Origin: Steroidobacteraceae bacterium | GTDB taxonomy: Bacteria > Pseudomonadota > Gammaproteobacteria > Steroidobacterales > Steroidobacteraceae | Assembly: GCA_027531255.1 (NCBI GenBank) | Contig: JAPZRU010000040.1 | Span: 1 to 36,660, forward strand | DNA: 36,660 nucleotides | Reading direction: 5' to 3' | Shown: piece after piece, positions 17,588 through 25,149 of the stretch | Layout: each line of letters opens with the position of its first letter | Numbering within the stretch: the stretch's first letter is position 1 | Notes under the pieces: generated by a model | The model's input: only the letters and a program-made list of their open reading frames with translations | Databases searched by the model: none | What the model was told of the DNA's origin: nothing | Position numbers and translations under genes: made by a program

Positions 17588-18412
17588 ATGCCACTGCCCG
17601 ACCCACCCCCCGGAACGCCCGGAGCCGCCCCGTCCGCCGACGCCGATCGGGCCGCGCCCGCGCGCCCTGCGACCACGCCTGCCGCGCCTGCCGCGCCTGC
17701 CGCGCCGCACGGCGCCGCGTCGAGCGGCGCGATCCGCCGCGGCGTGCGTTCGTTCGTGAAGCGCGGCGGACGCATCACCGGCGCACAGGAACGCGCGCTC
17801 GCGGAACTCTGGCCGCGGTGGGGTCTCGAGTACGAGGGCCCCGGTCACACGCTCGACCTGCCGCGCGCGTTCGGCCGCACCGCGCCGCGCGTGCTGGAAA
17901 TCGGCTTCGGCGACGGCGACACGCTCGTGCAGCTCGCGAAGCTGCGCCCAGAACGCGACTTCCTCGGCATCGAGGTACACCCGCCGGGCGTCGGTCACTG
18001 CCTGCTCGGAATCGAACGCGAGGGCCTGTCGAACGTGCGCGTGATGCGCCACGACGCGGTCGAGGTGCTGACGCACGCGATCCCGGACGCCGCGTTCGAC
18101 GAGGTGCTGGTCTATTTCGCGGACCCGTGGCCGAAGAAGCGGCACCACAAGCGCCGGATCGTACAGCCCGCGTTCGTGGCACTGCTCGCGCGACGCACGC
18201 GGCCCGGCGGCGTCCTGCGGCTCGCGACGGACTGGCAACCGTACGCCGAGTGGATGCTCGAGGTGCTGAACGCGAGCCCGTGCTGGCGCAACCGCGCACC
18301 GGACGGCCGCTACGTGCCGCGACCGCCCGAGCGGCCCGTCACGAAGTTCGAGCGGCGCGGCACGCGGCTCGGCCACCTGGCGCACGATCTCGAGTTCGAG
18401 CGCCGCGACTGA
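17588..18412 (+). CDS. trmB: tRNA (guanine-N7-)-methyltransferase
   Basis: A 274-residue SAM-dependent enzyme that makes N7-methylguanosine at position 46 of tRNAs. Motifs: IRRGVRSFVKRGGRITGAQE at the start of the conserved part, the SAM loop VLEIGFGDGDTLVQLA, DFLGIEVHPPGVG, and the catalytic FADPWPKKRHHKRRIVQ; TKFERRG lies near the C-terminus as in TrmB. The conserved part starts only after about 50 Pro/Ala-rich residues; this extension includes three 9-base repeats. I start at ATG 17588; a TTG at 17516 is in frame but has no support. The true start could lie further in, which would remove the odd extension. It is convergent with the unknown gene ending at 18443. Confidence 0.9.
   Translation: MPLPDPPPGTPGAAPSADADRAAPARPATTPAAPAAPAAPHGAASSGAIRRGVRSFVKRGGRITGAQERALAELWPRWGLEYEGPGHTLDLPRAFGRTAPRVLEIGFGDGDTLVQLAKLRPERDFLGIEVHPPGVGHCLLGIEREGLSNVRVMRHDAVEVLTHAIPDAAFDEVLVYFADPWPKKRHHKRRIVQPAFVALLARRTRPGGVLRLATDWQPYAEWMLEVLNASPCWRNRAPDGRYVPRPPERPVTKFERRGTRLGHLAHDLEFERRD
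17676..17702 (+). repeat. Three tandem copies of a 9-base unit in the trmB leader region
   Basis: CGCCTGCCG is repeated exactly three times, encoding an Ala-Pro-Ala type run in the non-conserved N-terminus of TrmB. Such in-frame repeats can gain or lose units without breaking the gene. Confidence 0.7.
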
Positions 18413-18442
18413 ACTCCGGGCGCGGGACGAGACGACCGCCCG

Positions 18443-19198
18443 CTAGGTGCGGTGGAGCTCGACCAGTTCGTAGTGGGTCTGCATGTAGCCCGTGACCTGC
18501 GCCTTCAGCATCACGTAGTCGCCGTCCGTGGTGCACCAGAGGTCGTACGGCGGGTGCTTGCCGGGCTCGTTCCGCGAGCCCTGCTCCAGCGGCTCCGTCG
18601 AGGCGGCATCGCCGATCCGGAAGTGCCACGCGTCGAACGTGCCGGCACCGACCGTGAGCCGCTCCTCGCCGACGAGCGCGAGCCGCAGCCCCGTCGGGTG
18701 CCGCATCAGCAGCGGGCCGGTGGCGCCGCGGTGGTCCAGCGAGCAGAGGTACAGCTCCGGGAACGTCTGCCACCGCCCGACGATGCCGCGGTCCGCGACC
18801 GCCATCAGCAGCGCGTCCGCCTGGATCGGGTGCGTGCCGAACATCGCGAGGGGCGCCTGCGAGCGCAGGCGCTGCGACACGCGCCCCTCGAGCACCGTGT
18901 GCGCCTCGCACTCGAGTTGCGTGCCGTCGAACCGGAACCAGCTCGAGCCGACGAAGCGGTCGCCGACCGAGATCCGCACCGCGCAGTCCGCGGGCGCGCC
19001 GCGCTCGTCGAACGCGAGCACGACGTCGCGGACCACGGGCGGCGGGTCGTCGATCTCGCAGTGCGAGTTCAGCGTGCGCCGGCCGTCGCCGTGGACGGTC
19101 AGCGACCAGAACTCGCGACCGCGCTCGACGCCCTCGCGGCCCGGCGCGCGGCTGGTGTAGTGGATGCGGCCCCGGAGCGTGCGGTGCGGTCGTGCCAT
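18443..19198 (-). CDS. Beta-rich protein of unknown function, last gene of the lysR operon
   Basis: A 251-residue protein with no signal peptide or membrane helix. It is rich in short alternating strands (FWSLTVHGDGRRTLNSHCEI, SSWFRFDGTQLECEAHTVL), suggesting a large beta barrel or sandwich. A block reading ERLTVGAGTFDAWHFRIGD resembles the strand-turn seen in DUF3108-type proteins, and the last strands read DLWCTTDGDYVMLKAQ. I do not recognise a characterised family. ATG 19198 follows the stop of the preceding gene by 3 bases, so the two are probably translated together. The role is presumably shared with the lipocalin-like partner, perhaps binding or transforming a small hydrophobic molecule; this is inference only. 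Confidence 0.65.
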   Translation of the reverse strand: MARPHRTLRGRIHYTSRAPGREGVERGREFWSLTVHGDGRRTLNSHCEIDDPPPVVRDVVLAFDERGAPADCAVRISVGDRFVGSSWFRFDGTQLECEAHTVLEGRVSQRLRSQAPLAMFGTHPIQADALLMAVADRGIVGRWQTFPELYLCSLDHRGATGPLLMRHPTGLRLALVGEERLTVGAGTFDAWHFRIGDAASTEPLEQGSRNEPGKHPPYDLWCTTDGDYVMLKAQVTGYMQTHYELVELHRT

Positions 19199-19201
19199 CG
19201 G

Positions 19202-19735
19202 TCAGGAGTCCCGTGCGGCGCGCAGGTGCGCGGTATATTCGGGTCGATCGTACGGGCGCCAGTCGCGATCGACCAGCACTTCGTCGACGAGCGTACGCCG
19301 GTCGAGACGGCCGTCGCGATACCACTGCCAGACGCGGTTCTTGTAGCGGCCGCAGGGACTCAGGTTGATCATCTCGTAGAACTGCAGGTCGGCGTCGTCG
19401 GTGCGCACCCAGTTCACGAGATGCGTGCGCCGCGTCTGGTCCCACTCGAGGTCGCCGCTCCAGCCGCGGATCAGCCGGTTGTCGAACCACATGCGACCGT
19501 CGCGCAGCACGCCCTCGAAGGTGCGCGCCTCGTGCCGGCCGTCCGCCCAGGTGTACAGGTTCGTCTGCACCGCGAGGTACGGTGCCAGCGCGGGATCGGC
19601 GACGCGGCAGATGAGCCGCACCGCGTGCTCGTCCACGAGCCGACAGTCGGCGTCGAAGTGGCGATAGGTTCCGTCCCAGACGCCGGCGGCGCCGGCCAGC
19701 ACGGGGTTCGTCCGCGCGAGTTCGTCGAGCGTCAT
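19202..19735 (-). CDS. Lipocalin-like beta-barrel protein of unknown function
   Basis: A 177-residue protein. It opens with LAGAAGVWDGTYRHFDADC, a Gly-x-Trp start similar to lipocalin and DUF3598-type calycins. Regularly spaced strands follow: YLAVQTNLYTWADG, GRMWFDNRLIRGWSGDLEW, LQFYEMINLSPCGRYKNRVW. Aromatic residues are unusually frequent, as expected for a cavity that holds a hydrophobic ligand. There is no export signal. ATG 19735 has a strong GGGGAGG site. It lies between the membrane protein and the 251-residue protein in the lysR operon. Function unknown; ligand binding is suggested by the fold type, not proven. Confidence 0.65.
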   Translation of the reverse strand: MTLDELARTNPVLAGAAGVWDGTYRHFDADCRLVDEHAVRLICRVADPALAPYLAVQTNLYTWADGRHEARTFEGVLRDGRMWFDNRLIRGWSGDLEWDQTRRTHLVNWVRTDDADLQFYEMINLSPCGRYKNRVWQWYRDGRLDRRTLVDEVLVDRDWRPYDRPEYTAHLRAARDS

Positions 19736-19769
19736 CGTCGATCCTCCCCGTCAGTCGCGCGCCCGTCCC

Positions 19770-20444
19770 TCAGAACGGCTTGAGCACGCCCAGGAGCCCG
19801 ATCGCCAGCACCAGCACGTGCAGCAGCACGAGCACCCAGGTCGCCTCGCGCATCGTCCGCCGGAGCGCGAGCTCGTCGTCGTCCGTCGCGGTGCCGTCCA
19901 CCGCGCGCGGCCAGATCGCGAGGTACTTCACGATGTAGTGACGGATGCCGAGTCCGCACGCGATCACCCCGCCGAAGAGCAGCACCTTGAGCCCGAGCCA
20001 TCCCGTCGCGAACGGGAAGCCCGCGACCATGGAGCCGACGCCCGCGATCACGCAGGCGACGATCACGAGGTAGCGGATCCGCCAGTCCCACGCGCGCAGC
20101 CGCGCGCCCGACGGCGTCGCGCCCTTCAGGTGCACGAGCCACATCTGCCAGAACCAGAGCGCCGACAGCGCCCACGCGAGCCACAGCCACGGTCCCGTCA
20201 CCGGCGACAGGCCGAGCCACGCCGCCAGCGTCAGGCCGATCGGCAGCGACAGGATCAGCGCGTTGCGGGGATGCTGGTCGACGTCCATCAGGAAGCGCCA
20301 GAGCCTGGCCCGCTCGGCGCCCGGCATGCCCCGGCTGCGCGCGGTGTAGTGCGCGAGCTGGTTGATCACGAGATCGCTGCCGATCCAGTAACCCATCACG
20401 AGTACGTGGGCCCAGTTCATCAGCGCATAGGCGGTGCCGTTCAT
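19770..20444 (-). CDS. Multi-spanning membrane protein of unknown function (CopD-like topology)
   Basis: A 224-residue integral membrane protein with about six helices, including YALMNWAHVLVMGYWIGSDL at the N-terminus, ALILSLPIGLTLAAWLG, LWLAWALSALWFWQMWLVHL, YLVIVACVIAGVGSMVAG, GLKVLLFGGVIACGLG and WVLVLLHVLVLAIGLLGVL. His residues in or near helices 1, 3 and 6 recall CopD/cytochrome b561-like proteins, where paired His bind haem or copper. The conserved-looking MDVDQHPRN lies in a loop. The start ATG 20444 overlaps the stop of lysR by 4 bases, so the two are coupled. An oxidoreductase or transporter role in the operon's pathway is possible but not shown. Confidence 0.7.
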   Translation of the reverse strand: MNGTAYALMNWAHVLVMGYWIGSDLVINQLAHYTARSRGMPGAERARLWRFLMDVDQHPRNALILSLPIGLTLAAWLGLSPVTGPWLWLAWALSALWFWQMWLVHLKGATPSGARLRAWDWRIRYLVIVACVIAGVGSMVAGFPFATGWLGLKVLLFGGVIACGLGIRHYIVKYLAIWPRAVDGTATDDDELALRRTMREATWVLVLLHVLVLAIGLLGVLKPF

Positions 20445-21403
20445 GCGGAGGCCTCGGAATCCGTGGCGTCCGTGCCGGCATGATCGACGAAGTCGCCAGC
20501 CGGCAACGCCCGCGACGCGATGCGGTGCAGCGCGTCGAGGCAGACCAGCGTGGACGAACTCAGGTGGATCGCACGGCGACGGAACAGCACCACGGCGCGC
20601 TTCCACTCGAAGCCGGGCACGCGTAGCCGTCGCAGTCGCCCGGCCGCGAAGTCCGGCTCGACGAGCGCGAGCGGCAGCACGCCGACGAACTCGCCGCTCG
20701 CGAGCGCCGCGCGGCCGAACTCGACCGACGTGGACTCGACCGCCGGCACCGGTGCGGGCAGGCCGTGCGCGTCGAAGGTGGCAGCCACCGCCGTCTCGAT
20801 GCCGCCGACGTCGAGGCCGTACAGCCAGCGCTGCGTCGCGAGCTCCGCGGGCTCCACGCTCGGCTGCGCGGCGAGAGGATGCGAGCGCCCCGCGACCACC
20901 GCGTAGACCTCGTGGCCGAGCACTTCGGCGGTGACCTGCGGGTCGAGCGACTCGGTGCTCTGCAGCGCGACGACGAGGTCGAGGTCGCCCCGATTCAGCG
21001 CGGGCAGCAGCTCGCGATCGATGCCGCCCCGCACGACGCAGCGGATGCCGGGGCGCGTGCGGAGCACCTCGAGCACCGCGGGCGCGACCAGCCGGCCGGC
21101 GCAGCCGGGGCTCGTTCCCCAGCGCACGGGGCCGCCGTGCTCGCGCTTCAGCGCGCCGATGTCCGCCTCGAAGCGGCCGAGCGCTGCGTCGATCTCGCGC
21201 GCGCGTTCGAGCAGCAGCTCGCCGAACGCCGTCGGCCGCGGCGCCCGTGCGTCGCGGTCGAGCAGCTGCACGCCGAGGCGTTCCTCCAGCTGCTGGATCG
21301 CCTTGCTGACGGCCTGCTGGGTACGGCCGAGCTGCTCGGCAGCCGCCGAGAAGCTGCCGTGCCGGACCACGGCGAGGAAGTAGCGGAGGTGTCGCAGCTC
21401 CAT
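20441..21403 (-). CDS. LysR-family transcriptional regulator
   Basis: A 320-residue LysR regulator. Residues 1-60 are the winged helix: ELRHLRYFLAVVRHGSFSAA, then RTQQAVSKAIQQLEERLGVQLLDR. The effector domain follows, with VRWGTSPGCAGRLVAP, a hinge, DLDLVVALQ and a second lobe around EVLGHEVYAVVAGRSHPL. Homologues are tetramers that bind T-N11-A palindromes and respond to pathway metabolites. Unusually for LysR, the gene is not divergent from its likely targets but heads the operon: its stop overlaps the membrane-protein start. A palindrome lies 57-73 bases upstream of its start and should be its operator. The effector is unknown. Confidence 0.9.
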   Translation of the reverse strand: MELRHLRYFLAVVRHGSFSAAAEQLGRTQQAVSKAIQQLEERLGVQLLDRDARAPRPTAFGELLLERAREIDAALGRFEADIGALKREHGGPVRWGTSPGCAGRLVAPAVLEVLRTRPGIRCVVRGGIDRELLPALNRGDLDLVVALQSTESLDPQVTAEVLGHEVYAVVAGRSHPLAAQPSVEPAELATQRWLYGLDVGGIETAVAATFDAHGLPAPVPAVESTSVEFGRAALASGEFVGVLPLALVEPDFAAGRLRRLRVPGFEWKRAVVLFRRRAIHLSSSTLVCLDALHRIASRALPAGDFVDHAGTDATDSEASA

Positions 21404-21439
21404 GGGGCGGGAGCCTAGCAGCGCGGGCGTGCCGCCCGG

Positions 21440-21476
21440 CACAACTTCGCCGGCGGCCTCACAACCCGGAGTTGTG
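21440..21476 (-). promoter_or_regulatory. Likely LysR operator
   Basis: A perfect palindrome CACAAC-N5-GTTGTG lies at 21460-21476, and a further CACAAC half-site at 21440-21445, exactly 20 bases (two helix turns) from the first. This is the two-site pattern of LysR operators, just upstream of the lysR start at 21403. No obvious -35/-10 pair was found, as is common for activator-dependent promoters. Confidence 0.6.
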
Positions 21477-21503
21477 ACCCCGGGCCTCGGCGCCGTCCGT
21501 CGT

Positions 21504-21908
21504 TCAATCGGCCAGCGCCTCGAGGGGCGCGTCGGGCGCCACCAGCACGTAGCCGTGGTGCACCTCCACCGGGATGCGCTGCAGGCTCGCACCGGCGCAC
21601 GGCCCGGCGACGCAGTAGCCGGTCGCGATCTCGAACACGGCGCCGTGCGAGTTGCAGACCACGAGCGTGCGGTCCGGCGTCAGGAACTCGTGCGGCCTGA
21701 GGTTCAGCGGGTGCCCGGCGTGCGGGCAGCGGTTCAGGTAGGCGTGCACCTCGTGCCCGCGACGCACCACGAGGCCGCGCAGCGGCCAGTCGCCGCGGCC
21801 GATCGTGAACGCCCGCGAGCCCGGGTCCGCGAGATCGGCCAGTGCGCAGATCACGCGTTCGACGTCGAGCGTCGCGCCCTCCCCGCCGGTGCCGCTGCCC
21901 GTGCTCAC
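21504..21908 (-). CDS. Rieske [2Fe-2S] domain protein
   Basis: A 134-residue cytosolic Rieske protein. The two cluster-binding boxes are CPHAGHP (residues 74-80 approximately) and CNSHGAVF, spaced as in Rieske ferredoxins and the small Rieske subunits of oxygenases and nitrite reductases. GDWPLRGLVVRRG precedes the first box, and VEVHHGYVLVAP is the last strand. It begins with GTG at 21908, which overlaps the stop of the chaA-like gene by 4 bases (GTGA). No oxygenase or reductase partner is encoded next to it; it may pass electrons to an enzyme elsewhere. The lysR operon starts about 100 bases downstream on the same strand. Confidence 0.88.
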   Translation of the reverse strand: MSTGSGTGGEGATLDVERVICALADLADPGSRAFTIGRGDWPLRGLVVRRGHEVHAYLNRCPHAGHPLNLRPHEFLTPDRTLVVCNSHGAVFEIATGYCVAGPCAGASLQRIPVEVHHGYVLVAPDAPLEALAD

Positions 21909-22972
21909 GGCACCAGCGTCAGGAACAGGAAGGCCGCGAAGATCGACAGGTGCACCGCGCCCTGCATCACGTTCGTGCGGCCGGAGCCGAGCGTGATCGC
22001 GCCGACCACGAAGGTCAGCGCCAGCATCGCGATGTCCTTGGGCGCGAGGCCGAGCTCGAGCGGCAGGTCGAGCGCCACCGCAGCGCCGACCACGACCGGG
22101 ATGGTCAGGCCGATGCTCGCGAGCGCCGAGCCGATCGCGAGGTTCATGCTGGTCTGCAGGCGATTGGCACGCGCCGCGCGGATCGCCGCCCAGGTCTCGG
22201 GCATCAGCACGATGATCGCGATCAGGATGCCGACCACCGCCTTCGGCGCGTCGGCCGCGACCACCGCGGCCTCGATGCCGGGCGACATCACCTTCGCGAG
22301 CCCGACCACGGACACCAGCGCCGCCAGCAGCAGCGCGAAGCTCGCCCACGCCTGGCCGACGCCCGGCGGCGCCGCGTGCACGGTCTCGTCGTCGGCCGAC
22401 ACCGCCGGCAGGAAGTAGTCGCGGTGTCGTACCGTCTGGATGAAGACGAATGCCACCCACAGCGTGATCGACGAGAGCGCGACGAACACCAGCTGCGAGT
22501 CGGTGTAGGCGCCGCCGGGCGCGCTGATCGTCAGTGCCGGGATCACCAGCACCAGGGTCGAGAGGGCCACCAGGGCCGCGAGCCCGGTGCCCGTGCCCTC
22601 GATGCGGAACGACTGCTCGACGTGCCGCAGCCCGCCGAGCAGCAGGCAGATGCCGACCACCGCGTTGCAGATGATCATGACGGCCGCGTAGATGGTGTCG
22701 CGCGCCACCGCCGCGGCGTTCGCGCCGCCCGCCAGCATGACCGACAGAACCAGCGCCACCTCGATCACGGTGATCGCGAGCGCGAGCACCAGCGTGCCGT
22801 AGGGCTCGCCGACGCGGTGCGCGATGACCTCGGCGTGGTGGACCGCGGCGACCACGGCACCGAGCAGCGCGAGCACGCAGAGCACGAGCAGCGGCGCGCC
22901 GATCGTCAGCAGCAACCCCGCGGCGAGCACGAGCAGGGTCAGCGGCGGGACGAAGACGGGCCAGTGGCGCAT
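21905..22972 (-). CDS. chaA: ChaA-type calcium/sodium-proton antiporter
   Basis: A 355-residue inner-membrane protein of the Ca2+/cation antiporter superfamily. It has the duplicated alpha repeats: HRVGEPYGTLVLALAITVIE with the Glu of the first repeat, and MPETWAAIRAARANRL, then SMNLAIGSALASIGLTIPV as the second repeat. About eleven hydrophobic segments are seen, with an acidic loop (SADDETVHAAP) in the middle, as in E. coli ChaA (about 366 residues). It exports Ca2+ or Na+/K+ in exchange for protons. The symbol is assigned by overall likeness; a close relative with another ion preference is possible. It starts 41 bases after the AmpG-like gene and its stop overlaps the Rieske gene. Confidence 0.85.
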   Translation of the reverse strand: MRHWPVFVPPLTLLVLAAGLLLTIGAPLLVLCVLALLGAVVAAVHHAEVIAHRVGEPYGTLVLALAITVIEVALVLSVMLAGGANAAAVARDTIYAAVMIICNAVVGICLLLGGLRHVEQSFRIEGTGTGLAALVALSTLVLVIPALTISAPGGAYTDSQLVFVALSSITLWVAFVFIQTVRHRDYFLPAVSADDETVHAAPPGVGQAWASFALLLAALVSVVGLAKVMSPGIEAAVVAADAPKAVVGILIAIIVLMPETWAAIRAARANRLQTSMNLAIGSALASIGLTIPVVVGAAVALDLPLELGLAPKDIAMLALTFVVGAITLGSGRTNVMQGAVHLSIFAAFLFLTLVP

Positions 22973-23013
22973 GCGCCCGATTCTGCCAGCGGCGCCGGGA
23001 CGGAGCGAGGCGC

Positions 23014-24348
23014 TCAGCGGCGCGGCGCGGCGGGTGAAGCCGCCGCCGCCGTCGGCGTCGTCGCCACGCTGCCGATCGACGCGTCGACGAAGCCGCGGCG
23101 GATCATCAGCCAGAACAGCAGGATGCCCGGCAGCGCGACCACGGTGGTCAGCAGGTAGAAGTTCACGTAGCCGAACGTCTGGATCAGCCAGCCGGCCGAC
23201 GTGCCGGTCAGCACGCGCCCGACGATGCTCGCCGCCGCCGAGATCAGCGCGTACTGGCTCGCCGTGTAGCGCAGGTCGCAGAGCGCGGAGAAGTAGGCCA
23301 CCACCGTGACGCCGCCGATGCCGCTCGCGAGGTTCTCGAAGCCGATCGCCGCGGCCATCGCCCAGTTGTTGTGCCCGATCGCGGCGAGGCCCGCGAAGCT
23401 CAGGTTCGACACCGCCATCAGCCAGAGGCTCAGCAGCACCGAGCGCTTGAGGCCGAGCTTCGAGTACAGGATTCCGCCGAGGAAGATGCCGACCAGGTAG
23501 GCCCAGAAGCCGAAGCCCACGTCGTACAGCGCGATCTCGTCGTTGGTGTAGCCCTGCTCGTTGAACAGCAGGCGGAACGTGAGGTTCGCGAGCGTGTCGC
23601 CGATCTTGTGCAGCAGTACGAACAGCAGCACGAGCCACGCGCCGTGGCGCCGGAAGAACTCGGCGAGCGGCGCCGCGACGGACTGCCACACGGCCGCGAG
23701 CCCCTCGCGACGGGTGGGCTCGCGGTGCCGGGCCGGCTCGCCGAGCACGAGGCCCACCACCATCGCCGGGATCGCGAACAGCGCGCAGGCGATGTACGCC
23801 GCCTCCCAGCCCGCGCGCGCGGCAACCACGAGCGCGAACGCGCCGGCCGCGACCGAGCCGATGCGCCACCCGTACTGCGACATGCCGGAGCCCACGCCGA
23901 GCTGGCGTGGCTCGAGCGATTCGATCCGGTATGCGTCGATCACGATGTCGTAGGTCGCGCCCGCGAACGCGACCAGGATCGCGGCGTAGGCGGTGGCCGC
24001 GAGGCTGGTCTTGGGGTCGACGAGCGCGAGGTTCACGATCGCCGCCATCGCGCACGCGCCCGCGAACAGCAGCCAGGACACGCGCTGGCCGAGACGATGG
24101 AGCAGCGGCAGCCGCACGCCGTCGATCACCCAGGCCCACAGCCACTTCAGGTTGTAGACCAGGAACGCCAGCGCGAACGCGGTGATCGCACGCTTGTCGA
24201 TGCCGTCCTGCGCGAGCCGCGTGGTCAGGGTCGCCGCGATCAGCGCGAACGGCGCGCCCGAGGAGATGCCGAGGAAGAAGGCCGCGAGCGGCGCGCGTTC
24301 CGTGTACGGCCGCACCGCCGCCGGCACGTGCGCGCGCCAGCCGCTCAC
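23014..24348 (-). CDS. ampG: AmpG-family MFS permease
   Basis: A 444-residue transporter with about 12-14 helices, matching AmpG, the inner-membrane permease that imports anhydromuropeptides for cell-wall recycling. Family blocks: FFLGISSGAPFALIAATL near the start, NLKWLWAWVIDGVRLPLLHR, ATYDIVIDAYRIE with the conserved Asp pair, GSGMSQYGWRIG, LHKIGDTLANLTFRLLF, IGFENLASGIGG and YFSALCDLRYTASQYALISA. The start is a GTG at 24348 that overlaps the stop of the exonuclease gene by 4 bases. The last 25 residues are Ala/Pro-rich and not conserved. No ampC or ampD lies nearby, so a role in beta-lactamase control cannot be inferred here. Confidence 0.88.
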   Translation of the reverse strand: MSGWRAHVPAAVRPYTERAPLAAFFLGISSGAPFALIAATLTTRLAQDGIDKRAITAFALAFLVYNLKWLWAWVIDGVRLPLLHRLGQRVSWLLFAGACAMAAIVNLALVDPKTSLAATAYAAILVAFAGATYDIVIDAYRIESLEPRQLGVGSGMSQYGWRIGSVAAGAFALVVAARAGWEAAYIACALFAIPAMVVGLVLGEPARHREPTRREGLAAVWQSVAAPLAEFFRRHGAWLVLLFVLLHKIGDTLANLTFRLLFNEQGYTNDEIALYDVGFGFWAYLVGIFLGGILYSKLGLKRSVLLSLWLMAVSNLSFAGLAAIGHNNWAMAAAIGFENLASGIGGVTVVAYFSALCDLRYTASQYALISAAASIVGRVLTGTSAGWLIQTFGYVNFYLLTTVVALPGILLFWLMIRRGFVDASIGSVATTPTAAAASPAAPRR

Positions 24349-25124
24349 GCGAAGTCCCACGCGTAGTCGATCGCGAGCGGCGCGTGGTCGGAGAAGCGCG
24401 AATCCTTCCAGATGCTCGCGCCCTGCACGTAGGCGCCGAAGTCCGGCGAGGTCACCTGGTAGTCGATGCGCCACCCGACGTTCTTCGCCCACGCCTGGCC
24501 CCGGTTCGACCACCACGTGTACTGCTCGGACTGCTGGTTCACCGCCCGGAAGGCGTCGACGTAGCGCACGCGCCCGAACAGGTCGTCGAGCCAGGCGCGC
24601 TCCTCGGGCAGGAAGCCCGAGTTCTTCTGGTTCGACTTCCAGTTCTTCAGGTCGATCTCCCGGTGCGCGATGTTCCAGTCGCCGCACAGCACGTAATGGC
24701 GCTTGCTGCGGCGGAGCCGCTCGAGGTGCGGCATGAACTCCGCGAGGAAGCGGAACTTGGCGAGCTGGCGTTCGGGGCTGGACGAGCCCGAGGGCAGGTA
24801 CAGGGAGATCACCGACAGCTTGCCGAACTGCAGTTCGAGATAGCGACCCTCGGGGTCGAACTCCGACGAGCCGAAGCCGCGGATCACCTTGTCGGGCGGC
24901 CGGCGCGAGTACACCGCGACGCCGCTGTAGCCCTTCTTCGTGGTCGCGTGCAGCCACTCGTGGTGCCAGCCCCGCGGCCGGAAGGTCTCGGGCGCGAGAT
25001 CGGCGTCGCAGCAGCGTGTTTCCTGCAGGCACAGGACGTCCGCGTTCTGGGCGGGCCACCAGTCGTAGAGGCCCTTCTTCGCGGCGGAGCGGATGCCGTT
25101 GCAGTTCAGCGTGACTATGCGCAT
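24345..25124 (-). CDS. xthA: Exonuclease III-family nuclease of the Crc lineage, catalytic residues intact
   Basis: A 259-residue member of the exonuclease III/APE1 family, which cuts DNA at abasic sites and trims 3' ends. All catalytic residues are present: Glu35 (CLQETR), Tyr109 (LYLPSG), Asp149 and Asn151 (CGDWNIAH), Asp221 (WRIDY), Asp246 and His247 (SDHAP). Many blocks, such as DLKNWKSNQKNSGFLPEERA, look more like Pseudomonas Crc than E. coli XthA. Crc has lost these residues and regulates carbon use with Hfq. The gene stands 25 bases from divergent pyrE, like crc in Pseudomonas. I choose ATG 25124 over 25151 because MRIVTLNCNGI is the family start. Likely a working DNA-repair nuclease. 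Confidence 0.88.
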   Translation of the reverse strand: MRIVTLNCNGIRSAAKKGLYDWWPAQNADVLCLQETRCCDADLAPETFRPRGWHHEWLHATTKKGYSGVAVYSRRPPDKVIRGFGSSEFDPEGRYLELQFGKLSVISLYLPSGSSSPERQLAKFRFLAEFMPHLERLRRSKRHYVLCGDWNIAHREIDLKNWKSNQKNSGFLPEERAWLDDLFGRVRYVDAFRAVNQQSEQYTWWSNRGQAWAKNVGWRIDYQVTSPDFGAYVQGASIWKDSRFSDHAPLAIDYAWDFA

Positions 25125-25149
25125 GCGGCGATGATAGCGTCGCGTCTCC

